A DNA stretch of 64,000 bases from Symsagittifera roscoffensis. Lineage: Eukaryota; Xenacoelomorpha; Acoela; Convolutidae. The translations under genes were made by a program, and so were the position numbers. Below are positions 48,339 to 59,800 of this stretch, in pieces (the stretch's first letter is position 1; each line of letters begins with the position of its first letter). The stretch covers positions 37,208,686 through 37,272,685 of the forward strand of contig NC_087067.1 in the NCBI RefSeq assembly GCF_963678635.1. Direction: 5' to 3'. Below the pieces are notes generated by a model that was not told the origin of the DNA, did no database searches, and worked only from the letters and a program-made list of their open reading frames with translations.

Positions 48339-49617
48339 GTGAAAGAAGCGGTTAAGAGACAGCAAGAACTAAACGAGCTCTGCATGATGAACACAGCACA
48401 AGCGCAAATGAGACAGCGGAAGAAAAACGATGAGAAAATACTGCAAGCAAAACCATATGCAGTGGGCCAATACGTCTGGGTCTTCCAGAATTTTATACCT
48501 CCCAAAGGTACAAAGAAACTACTCAAGAAATGGAGAGGACCGTTCATGATAACGGAAGTGCACCAACAAGGACGGTTTTACCGCTTGAGTACGGGGAGTG
48601 CAGCGCATTATGAAAACTTGAAACCTCATGTCCCATCCCCAGAAGACTGGTGCGTACCGCAGAATATGGAGGGACTCGAGTACCCATAGGTGGAACCAGC
48701 TTGCGAGTTGAACGAAAAAGGCACCTGAGAGAAAAATGATGGCAACGAGGACTTGAGTTTGGATGATAATGAAAAGATAGAAGCGGACTCAGAGGCGGAA
48801 TCCTTTGTGGAGGAAGACTGGAACGATCCGGAGTAGGACGAGGTGCCAAAGTGGACGGAACCAGACTTGCCGATAACGGCAGGAACCAGGAGTGGCAATC
48901 GTAAACGGACAGGCATGAGGTACAATAGGTACGGTGATGACTTCTTGATTGATAAGATACGGCCTGATGAATTGGGCAACGAGTTACTGAGTGTGGGCGA
49001 ATTGGTGGTAGACGATGAATGGCAAATCATCAACGACAGCGAACACTACCCGAAGGAAGACTACTTCACACTAGAACAAGAAACAGATCTGGAGCGAGGA
49101 AGAGGCCGAGCCTAACATAGGACAAAATTTAAAAACGAAATTTGAAATACCCAATGAATACTGGGAGAACATCCTGATAACGGACAGCGACTTCATTCTG
49201 TCAGACAGGACTAGCGCGATCTGTATAACGGCGGACATGAGCTTCAAATCGAGACTGCAGGCCGACTTCAAGAGAGAATGCCAGAACGTGGAGTTTCTAT
49301 TCAGACAGAGACCGGGGCTGGGAGGAATGGCTGCGCTTCCCCCATCAGTGGCACAAGTCCCAGGAAAATACCTGTGCTTTCTAGTGACGAGGGTCAATGA
49401 AAGGAATACGATAGACCCTGAGCACGAGCTGTTAGCATTAACGAGGCTGAGAGACTTTATGATTGAAAGAGGGATAGTGGAGGTCTCGATGCCTGTTTAT
49501 CACCCAAACAGGGGCAAGTTGAGCCCAAGGGAGTTATATGCCATCCTACACGTGGTCTTCGCAGAAACGGAGATAATGGTACACCTACACAAGAAATACT
49601 ACTCGAGTATCGCCTGA
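48339..49617 (+). pseudogene. element B integrase tail and macrodomain-like domain
   Basis: Frame 48339-48689 has the KWRGPF module. Frame 48843-49115 carries the RTGMRYNRYGDDFLID stretch. Frame 49237-49617 and the bases before it carry the macrodomain-like region (ITADMSF, MAALPPS, CFLVTRVN, VFAETEI). Stops at 48689 and 48836, and a frameshift near 49115, separate them. The macrodomain part keeps its reading although its surroundings decay. Confidence 0.8.
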
Positions 49618-50143
49618 GCTACGGGTGGACAGCGGAGATCTTGAGTTGGGGGTACATGGGGATCTCGAGTAAGGGTACATGGGGACGTCGGAGCAGATAG
49701 ATAGATTTTAACGTAATTGGCATGACAATTAAAATTTAAAGAGTGACGGTGGTAAAAGATTAAATGAATCTGCATGCTCTAAAGAAACTCTCAATTGATC
49801 TATTTTAGTAAAACAAATAGAGGGATAAGACTACAATAATGGGGGGGTTTAGGTTAGGAACATAACACCTTAGTCTAAAAAGTGGATTTTACTTTCAGAT
49901 TGATTTGTTAAGTCGAGTTGACGACCCAAACACACTCATTGGAAAGAGAATAGAAGGTCTTGATCAAAGTTCACGATCAGCAACATTCGCAAGAGATATT
50001 TCTCAAGTACTCAAGTTGGTACGGTAATTCTCAAGTTGGTTGGTACGGTAATTCTCAAGTTGGTTGGTACGGTAATTCTCAAGTTGGTTGGTACGGTAAT
50101 TCTCAAGTTGGTTGGTACGCGAGATAATCTAGAAATCGTAAAA
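49618..50143 (+). other. element B spacer with 24-bp tandem repeats
   Basis: Between the macrodomain stop and the ORF3 start. At about 50010-50120 a 24-bp unit (TCTCAAGTTGGTTGGTACGG core) is repeated five times, an expanded version of the repeat in element A at 20780-20840. Confidence 0.8.
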
Positions 50144-51388
50144 ATGGCGGATCGATTTTGGAAATCCATGCCTGCGGCACTAAAGAGGCCTACACTTGTA
50201 CAGACGCTTGAGGGACCTGGACTACACCCAAGTGGACGAGAAGATGGCAGTGATGTTGAACGCCATCCTGCAATTAGAGGAGCAAGGTGAGTGCAGGGAG
50301 TCCGCGACCGAAGCTGTCTTGATGGTCGGCTCTACCACAAAAGGCATATCCAATCAAGAACAGACCAGGTGGCTATCCTGGAATGTGGATGGAGGGGTGA
50401 GAGGATTCAACTTGGGAAGGAATCCTGGCTTGAGCAACAACACTGAGTACGGCGCGGGAGAGTTCCCATTACCTACCAGACCATCGGCAAGATCCGCGGG
50501 CCAATCCACAAGCAAGCCACCTTCTATGACGCCAGCATAGCAAACGGAAGAGACTTATCCGGACCTCAGCAACCTGAAGAGGGAACTTGAGAGGGCGCAG
50601 AGGGAGAAGAACAAAGTGAATCTTGACCGGGATAGCGCGAAAGTTGAGAGAAATCAAGCGAATCTGGAGAGGATCAGGCGATCCTTGAGAGGGACCAGGC
50701 GCATGTGACCTTGATATGTTGAGAGCAGATTACCAGCAAGAACAGAGGGTGCGAGAGAACGCGGCGAATTGCGAGCAGTTGAGGTCGGAACTCAAAAAGA
50801 TCCAGCGGCGACAACGAGAGCTCGACAGGCAAAAGGAAAAGGAAACCAGGACGACGGAGCGAGCTGTTGCAGGATGAAGGCCGAAGTCACGTATGGAGGT
50901 GGATGAGGCTCCCAGGTCGAAGAGACGATTCAACTTAGACCGCGCGGCTCAAGAACACATAAACGAGGGACTGGAAGTGTGGATACCAACCGAATCAGCG
51001 TCCTCTTCCCTGCGCGGTTTAGAGACGCAACCGATACGCCCATTGATGAACGTGGCACTGCCGGGATATACCCCGAGCTCAACCCCGAGCAGCAGTCAAG
51101 TGAGCGGGAGTTTGTCGCGTCTTAAGGAAATAAATGAGAGGCTACAGCTAAGAAATCGTGAAAGTCCAGCTAGAGTGGAGGTACCCCCGACTTGGAGGGA
51201 GCAACCGGTCAGGAGTGTGGTGATCGCGAGCTACAAGAAAAACACGGATGGCAGATACCACAGGCACAACCGCATGGATTTGAACGCGGCGCAGCGGGCG
51301 AGAAGGGATTGTTTCCATGACGCTTCTTGGGCTGAATACTACACACAACCACGAATAACGGAGGGTACCCGAAGCTTTCAGACCCGAT
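50144..51388 (+). pseudogene. element B ORF3, N-terminal part
   Basis: ATG at 50144 begins MADRFWKSMPAAL, matching the ORF3 start of element A. Frameshifts carry the reading through 50196-50540 and then 50893-51390, covering roughly residues 1-410. The coiled coil is included, but similarity ends just before the SGNH Ser block. Confidence 0.85.
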
Positions 51389-52298
51389 GAATAGTGTTCC
51401 AGCGCAGGAGGAAAATGATATGACGCACGAGAAAAAGATGAAACTAGAGCCTCTGCTGGAAGCCTCGGGAGAACGCAATTTTCGAAACATAGAGATTACA
51501 CATGGGGAATGCCCATGCCATTGCTTGGCACAGACAGTGTGGTACCCGGAGCTTTCAAACCTTTGTTTAGTTTGGGATGTAGAAGAAATTCGTCGGTCAA
51601 TCGGGTTACCCGATCATCAGCAGAAGGTGACCATCTTGGTAGTAAGTACGATGTTGGCGTTACGATGGATCGAGGAAAATGGAACGAAATATAGCGAGTC
51701 GAAGACACCAACGGTGGAATCGATATACGCTATAGATTACAACAGGAGACTTGAGTTGTTTGAGACTGTATGCAAAGTATTCGCCATACCAATGGAAGTC
51801 AGGCACGTATGGAGCCGCATAAGGTTCTTTCCGTGGTTTCGAGCGACGTTAACATCTTGGTTGTACATAGCGACGAAAGATCACATGAAAAAATACCAAA
51901 AGGAATATCGACAGTTCCTGGCAGAGATAGGTCCGGAAGCCTTCAAGAGACCTCTGCTGACCCATCGAAATGCGATCACAACAGGTTGCAAAAGGGTCGG
52001 TAAGGTGTCTAGAGATAATACCAAAGCAAGAGAATCGATACTGGAGGAGGACTTGGCAAAGAACGTGAGCTTGAGCCACCACAATTCCTTTTGCTTGAAC
52101 AGGGAATGGAAAATGAAAAATTTACCGAATCAGGCAATGAGGTTGCGGGAGCAGAAGGAGTGGATGCGATCCTTCGAACAATTGAGAGCTTCGGAAGAAT
52201 TCGTGATCAGCTCTGATGATGAGGAAGCGCTACTAAGGCAGATCACGGTGTCAAATTCATCGGGTCCTAGCACTTCGAAGGCTAGGAATACGAAGTGA
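51389..52298 (+). pseudogene. element B ORF3, C-terminal part
   Basis: An open frame of 303 codons aligns with the last ~300 residues of ORF3 in element A, including HGECPCHCLAQTVWYP, FPWFRATLTSWLY and the acidic VISSDDEEA end. It follows directly on the N-terminal part, so the SGNH domains and middle were deleted. It has stayed open over its full length. Confidence 0.85.
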
Positions 52299-52723
52299 GC
52301 AGGGAGCTTAATATGGGTTTCTTGAGTCTTGAAAGGAAGCGGCTCGAGTGTGAACTCGGATGAAATCCGAGGTCACGAAAAAGAAATTTTAACGAAACAA
52401 AGTATTGTTATTAATATGCTATAGTTATTATATAAATCAAAATAATGCATGGCAATTTCCTGATTGGATAGGACAAAAGAAATTCCAATCATAAGCTTCA
52501 AAAGCGGAGACTTAAGGTGCAGGTGTATGAAAATTTTGATTGCTGTTTAGCGATAGAGTGACAATTTTATATGGTTGTGATTTTTGGGGTGTAGATAAAC
52601 TTAAGTCTGCTGCAAACATCTGTAAATGACCACTGGCACTGTATCTTGAGCAACACTCGGTATTTTGGGGACTCACTGGCAGGCGGCAACACGCGATGAC
52701 GACATCGATCTTGAGTCCGGGGA

Positions 52724-53620
52724 GTATGTGCCAGTCGGTCATATTTGGAAGTTTGACCATGAGCAATTTGAACTACGTAATTTTGGGATGAAATTTAATT
52801 TTTCAAAAATTCGAATTGAGCCTGTCATGCTCAACTTTCTCGCGAAAACTGAAAATCTCAGAAATACAAGAGAAGAACGACCGATTTACAATCGCAGGAA
52901 AGTACTTGAAAAAAGCAGCAGGAAATTTCTATTCGCAATTTCCAGATATAAATTAAACGCGAGTGTAGCTGTCCTATCCTGAAATAGGAGAAGGAGCGAT
53001 TACAAAAGAAGAACATATTTATTTCTAGGTGAACCAGAGTGAACACTCAGTGGAAAGGTGGACAGCTGGGGTATCCCAATGGTCCAATCCCAAAACTTAA
53101 TTCTCAAGTCAAAACTTATTTCCCTTGCTGGAATTCATCAATAGCAAACTGCTCATGTTATTATACTTAATGCTAGAGTTACTGATTAATTTAGTTATCT
53201 CAATCCTCGAGTGTGCTGGTATGTGAGTACCCAATTTAATCTTCTTGAGTGTGTTTTATGATTGTTATGTTGAGGTAAGGAAAGTTTTGGGTTGATCCAT
53301 CTGAAATGGATCAAAGTTTCACTGTCTAATAAAAAGTAACTGTGCGGATTGTTCCGACCCTGTTTTTAACGGCGTTCGTGTATTTTGGGTATTTTGAGAC
53401 CTAAGTATGGGGACGTTCTTTTTTTCTAGAGTGGGGGGTATTTTGGTAGTGGCCTTTAAGCTGTAACGGGTTTTTAGTCTCATGTCGCAAGTGAACCGAA
53501 TTGGCTCCGACCGTTCGAGGTAGAAAAACAAAAGAGATAGTGTCCCTGACTCTTGAGCCAATGGTTATAGGGCCTATTTTTCTTTAACCTCATATGTGAC
53601 CGAAGTATGCGACTGTTACA
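52724..53620 (+). repeat. element B polypurine tract and 3' LTR
   Basis: AGTCCGGGGAGTA at 52724-52736 is followed by an 884-bp LTR (52737-53620) starting TGTGCCAGTC and ending TTACA, homologous to the 929-bp LTRs of A with many substitutions and indels. It lies 237 bp upstream of the PAF1 ATG and in the same orientation. Confidence 0.88.
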
Positions 53621-53857
53621 AAAACTAAACTTTGAACAATGCAATGACTTAGTTTTATGCGAATCCTTGGATTATATTCCTAAATCCTGTGTTAATTTTA
53701 TTTATTATTATTATCAGTTTCATATCTAGAAATTTCCAAGGAATTTGACTGGAATACGTGATGAAGGGACTCCTGGCTGTAACCTCGGGTACTATGATTC
53801 TTTTGACCTTCTGATTGCCCTTAAAATTATTGTTCGAATTCTTAAAGGTTTTTCAAT
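53621..53857 (+). promoter_or_regulatory. PAF1 5' flank / probable promoter region
   Basis: 237 bp between the LTR and the PAF1 start. Bases 53704-53817 are homologous to the reverse complement of 207-316 in the 9.18-kb unit, so part of it is repeated DNA. No TATA box was assigned. An untranslated exon upstream cannot be excluded. Confidence 0.5.
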
Positions 53858-56800
53858 ATGCCTCCAACAGTGCAAGATACCAACCGTCCTGATAGAAGAA
53901 GTCATGCTGGAAATGAGAAGCGTTCGGGGTCAGAGTTGTATAGCTGCCGCGTCAAATACAACAATGCTTTACCAGATATTCCATTTGATCCAAAATTTAT
54001 TGCCTATCCTTTTGACATGAACAGGTATGTTATCACAATAGTTTGAATGTGTTAAAGTTAGTGTCGGATAAGAGTGTATGAAATAGGGAAAAGTATCACC
54101 GCGTTTTATCGAAATCCCAAAGTTGACTCACTAATCTTGGAAAGAAAACACACTAAGTTTTCTGTTTCATTACAGTAGCGTCAATTTGTTGTATTATTAA
54201 GAACCTTTTTTTTTTCTAACTTGAGTCGCAAATATGGGTGCCACTTTTGGGACACCTTTACAGATTTTTGATAGCATGTGCTTTGACATTCAAATAGTAA
54301 TAAGTTAACACTGTTGATGCATTTTTAATTCATCATATGAACCTAAAAACCTATTTGTTTTAAACAACAACAATCATAAAAACTCAAGATTTCAGAAATT
54401 TTCTATCGCAATAAATCTCTCAACTTTTTGAAATGCATAATTTATACATAATGTGGCTTTATGCTTTGCGATTTGTTACATGCAAAGTTAGCGTGGATGC
54501 CTTCAGTTTGTTATATTCCAAGGTTTTACTTTCAAATTTGTGTCTATTTTTATTTGGTGCCACTTTTACTGAATGCCATTGGCAAATTTATTAGCATGTG
54601 TAGCTGCTTTATTCGTGACTAGAGTTTGTCGGTTGTTAAGCTTGCGTGGCTGAGTGGTTAGTGCAAGAGACGCAAAATCTCTTGATTGCAGTAGGTCTAG
54701 TGAATCCTAGACCTAGTCGAATTTTTGCTAATTCGAGGCTTATTTCTATTTTTATTGCACTTTTTAAAGCTGCTTTTTGTCGTGTTGTCGCTAGTGTTAG
54801 CAAAGCGAAGCTTCGCCTCTGTGTAAATTATGATATCGAACTCTGCATGTTATCAGTTTAATTTTGGCTGAATGATTCTTGCAATTGCTAAAAAGCAGGT
54901 TCTGCTGAAAGATTGACTCAGTTGTTGTAGACTAACTTTATTGCTTTGTCCAAGGTAGATTCGAATCTTGGATGATTGCTTTATTCAGAGTCAAGCAATG
55001 AATTTTGCCTACTTTTTGAAGATTTTCTGTTTGCTGATCTTTTTAAATGTTGAATCTAAACCGGCTTAAACGATAATTTTAAAGTTTAGCCCATGATTAC
55101 GCTTGAAGTTAACAAGCGTTATCAAATCGGAATGTAGACTTTTCGGGTTAACAACTAGTTCAGAAAAATCAGTTGAACAAATTGCTGCTGACAGCGTCGG
55201 CTTCTGGGGTTTTAATCCGTTTTTTAAAAAAACAATTTTTTTGGTTCAACTGTTGTCTGATCAAAGATTGTCGGCCTCGTTTCCGCTTCATAAGTTTTGT
55301 TCCGTTGTTCATTTAAAATTCAAGTGTTTTGCTTGGTATGTTAAACTGGAATTGCTGTTTGATAGAAACATGTATTATGAAAATGAATGGAAAGTTTCAT
55401 TTTTTCCCCTCAAAGTACGCTACTGATTTCCATAGTCTACAAAATTTTCGGTTTCTCAAATCTAATACTTTTGGTTCAATCCAAAGAGGCGCTTTGAGAA
55501 GCTCCCGTGAATATTCGACTATCCCCATTTTTTTGTAGACAAAAAGTTATAGCCATCGCAAAAATCAACATTTTGATTTTTCGTTTTTTTTCTTTTCTAC
55601 GCTTTTAGCCATTTTGTGAGCGCTTATGAAAAAATTTGTCAAAATAGCCGATAAAAACTAATTTGGTTTAAATATTTTGTTCTAAATATTTTCGGTTTTC
55701 AGATTTATTTGACGAAATTGAGAAGTTGAGTTCTGACCACATTTTTAACGTCATATAGTGGTCTCTTTTCATTGTTATTTTAAGCCATTATTAGTTCTCA
55801 TTGTTGGTTTTGTTCATCTTTACACAAGCATAGCTCGTGTTATAGTGCGAACTTTCTTTTTTTTCCAAACTAAGTCGCAAATATTGTTGCGACAAAACGT
55901 GTCATTTTGAAAAAGTTCATTTTGATCCAGCTATTAAGTACAGCCAATGCTAAATATATTAACACAGACTATTATATTACAAATGACAATTTAGCTTCAA
56001 GGCATCATTGATATTTAGCCTAGAGGTAGGGAGGGTGACCAGCAGCGAAATATGAGGAATCGAAACTGGTCAGGGTCGGATGTTTTATTGAACTTTTCGT
56101 ATACAGTTTAAATGCGTCCGCTCTATAAATTGAGGCATGTTATTTGGTAAATTTCTTTCGAAATGACTGCTAATGCGTCTTAATTGGTTTGCTTCACTTA
56201 GCAATTATGTAGACTCATAACTGGCGTGCGTCACTTATGAAGTTTTGTAGACTCAAAGTTTTACTCATTTAGTTTTTCACAGTAGCGTTAGCGGTCATAT
56301 TTTTGCTTGTGTATGCGAAGTGCAACTTCGCCTCTGTGTATAAAGTCTTTCATTTGAAAAAGCAACAAGAAGTTAAGAATTTGAAAATTATCTGTTTTCG
56401 AAATTTTTTTATTCTTACACTTCCGGGAGCCAATGTATTGCAATCCGGTGCTAATTGTTTTCTGTGAGTAACTTTATTGTCACAAAACTCATCTCCTGGC
56501 GTTGTTTGGTCTCCTGCAGGTCTGTAGTTGGTTTGGCTCCCAACAGATATATATTTTGAGCTTGTTTTCATCGTAAATATCCGTTCAATTTGAAGTTGCT
56601 TGTTCTCAAGGGTAGGACAAGCAATTTTCTACAGTTAGTTTTTTACTTAGTTATGTTTTTTTGGCTTAAAAAATTTCGGCTATATTGAGTTCTATTAATT
56701 AAGACTAATGAACATGTCATAAAAAGTCATAAAATATTGATGCACTTCGGTATAATGCACTTTTTGAGTTTAATTGAAATTCATCTGCTGAAAATGACGT

Positions 56801-59800
56801 AAATAGCACTGTCCAAATACGAACGTAAAAATGGCGCGAATAAACGTAAACTATTTCTAGTTTCGAAAGTGGAATTTATTTTCAAGATTTCCCAGCGGAA
56901 TAAAAACTGTTTATGTTTACTTGCGTTCATTACTCTTTCCAATCTTCGATTGGCTATGTTCAGAAAAGTGCTACTCATAAATTGTTCTAAAATTCAAAGC
57001 GCTTTAAGGGCATCTATTTTTTTTGAAACTCAAAAATTGAGATTTTTTCAAAAAACAAGTCAGTTTTTTTTTCTGTTTGTGTTCATTGATTTTTTTCCAA
57101 CTGTTTGTTGGCTCTGTTTTTACTTCATGTTCTTTTTGTTTTGGCTAGCTCGCCATGCCATGTTTGTGATGCATCGCAAGTGGTGCGAAGCTCCGATTTG
57201 CCTCTGTGTTGATTTTTGTAGAACTATTGTGGCTGGAGGTTCTCCGCTACTTGTAAAGCAAACGGGTGTCCTTTTTTTTCGCGTTCAAGGGTCACTGAAC
57301 GAAGTGAATTTCTTATATAGGATGTGATGAGTTTTTTTTCTTCGGGGTAAAAACGGAATTTTTTAGAAAACATTTTTAAATATTGATGTCCTGTTCCAAA
57401 AAATATTGCATTTGTGATAGTTTTTTTGAGGATCTGAGGTTTTGTGATAGTTTTTTTGAGGATCTGCATCACTAAGGCACTGTTGTTCACGAATCAATAA
57501 AATGTGAAGCGTAGATGTCAAATTCATCCGGCTCAGAAATCTATCTATACTATTTTCTTTTACAAAAGCAAACGCTTGTCTTTTAGTTCGAATCCATGTT
57601 TCTAGACTCCAAAGCTGTAGGTAGTCGATGGCGAAGTTTAGATTCACGTAGGGTTTCTATAAGATGACGACCTATATAAGAGTCTTCACTAAGTTCATTG
57701 ACTCTTATATAGGTCGTCATTTTTTTCAGGAAAAGGTCACGCTCAAATTTGATTTTTCGTGGTTTGACTTTTGATTTGTTTTCAAGTTCAGTTCGTTTCT
57801 TTTGTTAAAAGGAAGACAAATTTCACTATCGACTAGAAAAGTGAAAAGGTTACGAAAAAATTGATCGTCTTCTAATTTCGAAAGTGGAATTTTTTTTTTC
57901 AGATTTCCCAGCGGGATAAAAACTAGCATTGATTCGGTTTTCTCAAATTGATTTTGTTTTCTCAAAAAAGTTGGAATCAAAAATTTTTATTGAATTTCAA
58001 AGAGTTTTTTTGAAAGAATCAATGTTTTTCCGGCTCCTGTTTTAATGGATCCTTTGCAACTTTCTATTGGCTATGTTTTAAATCTCATTAGGTATGTGCA
58101 GTACAAACCAACATCACTGGAAAAGAGTTTCAAGAGTGAACTGTTGACAGAAGTTGATCTGGGAATACCAATTGAGCTAATAGACAGTCGGGCTTACCGA
58201 CTTAATCCCAACGGTCAGTCTATCTTCATATACAAAAATGAGTAAAAATGAGGTTTTCATTTTCATATTCTGTAAAATTTATGGCAGTAGTGGACATTGA
58301 CCCCCTCACCACTCAAAGAGTGCTTTTTTATAACGATTAGCAGAGCTCGGAAAATCAATTTGGTCCACGTTAAAAAATTCACATTCGAGAAAGTCTTTGA
58401 GCCGCCTGATTCATGTTTTGTAATGTTCGATTGTACTGGTGGCGGAAAACGTTTTTCGCTGTGTTAGTTTTTTTCTAAAGTAGAAGCTTTTTCGAATAGA
58501 ACTGGTTGTATCAGATGTCAGCTACAAATCCTATATATTGATCAAATAGCCTCCTAACTAATCGAGTATTGTGGTACTTGCAGACCAATTAGACCCGGCC
58601 GATGAGCGTCTTCTGGAAGAGGAGAGTGCGGTGGCCCAGAACTCGAAGCGATCCAAGCAACATGCCAGAAATATCTCTTGGTTGCGAAGAACTGAATACA
58701 TATCATCGGAGCTCGGAAGATACGGTCTCAGCAGCGACAAGGCAGAAATTAAGTCAGTAAAGCAGTCGAATTAAACATGGTTGGAGATAGTACTTTAAAG
58801 TAATGTTTCACTTATATTGTTTTTAGAATCGGAGCTCAGATCAAAAAGTTGATGAAGGAGGAAGACCTCTATCGGGTTTGAATAAATTATTTAGTTTTAT
58901 TACATTATACTACATCATTTTTAAATCCTTGAAAAATGGGAACTTGCTCTGGCCATCTTAGTCTTTGCTTTCTACACGCACCCATGCTTTCAATTTATAT
59001 GAAATTTTGATGAATGTCATTAAAAGAATTTCTATCATGTTCAGGACCGAGAGAGCCAAATCAAAGCAATAGAAAAGACGTTTGAAGACAGCAAACTTCC
59101 AGTAAGTTCTTGGATTTATAACCGACTTTAATAGTTTGTTTGGCTCTTTATTGAATCTTGAATTTCTTTTGTGCTCAGATTGAGAAGCATCATTCGAAAC
59201 AAGGAGTGTACAAAGTAGACGAACATCCAGTGTATCCAGATTTTAAGGTAAAAAGTTCAAATCATTCTGGCAATTGATATTTTGTGCCAGCATTTCTTTA
59301 GCGAAAATACTGAGCAAAGTGTTCATTTTTGATAAGCATAATTTTGTCAATTTTAGATAGATAGTTTTAGATTAGAACTTTTTATTAAACTTGTTTTTGT
59401 CTGATTTTTACGTCAATTTTGGCGCATCCTTTTGACATTTTTAGTAAAATTGAAAATTTATTGCAATTCAAAGATGTTAAATTTGATTAGTTTGCGTTGC
59501 CTTATGCACACCTATGATGTGTTGTAGCTCTGGGCACACCCATACGCGCAAGTCATTTTCGACGCAGATCCTGCTCCAAAAGACAGACCAGTGGAAGAGC
59601 AGATAAGTGACATGTCTCAAGCCATGATCAGGTTCGCTTATTTTCGCGTAAAGTGCTCTTTGTAATTGGTGAAAAAAAAAATTATATCTCAAACAATTAA
59701 TGATCCCTTTTTCCGTTTCTGGGACAACCAAAATTTCTTTTCTTAAACGAAATTTGAACGTGGGATATTTTGTATTGTGTTATCCAATGATTAGGGAAAC

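Larger units (their letters stand above)
45185..53620 (+). mobile_element. truncated, internally deleted relative of the giant element, element B
   Basis: Starts abruptly inside the RT finger and runs through RT, RNase H, integrase, macrodomain-like tail, ORF3 start, ORF3 end, polypurine tract and 3' LTR. Gag, protease and the 5' LTR are absent, and about 2,200 codons of ORF3 are deleted near 51385. It differs from element A at many positions and has several stops, so it is older. The conserved order gives independent support for the gene layout of A. Confidence 0.9.

Noticed and set aside
54640-54720. Functional tRNA-Ser gene
   Set aside because: The anticodon loop lacks U33, the acceptor stem is missing and the T-arm loop is not standard.
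55103-55426. 107-codon frame in PAF1 intron 1
   Set aside because: No recognisable domain, lies inside an intron, and is AT-rich with composition like the flanks.
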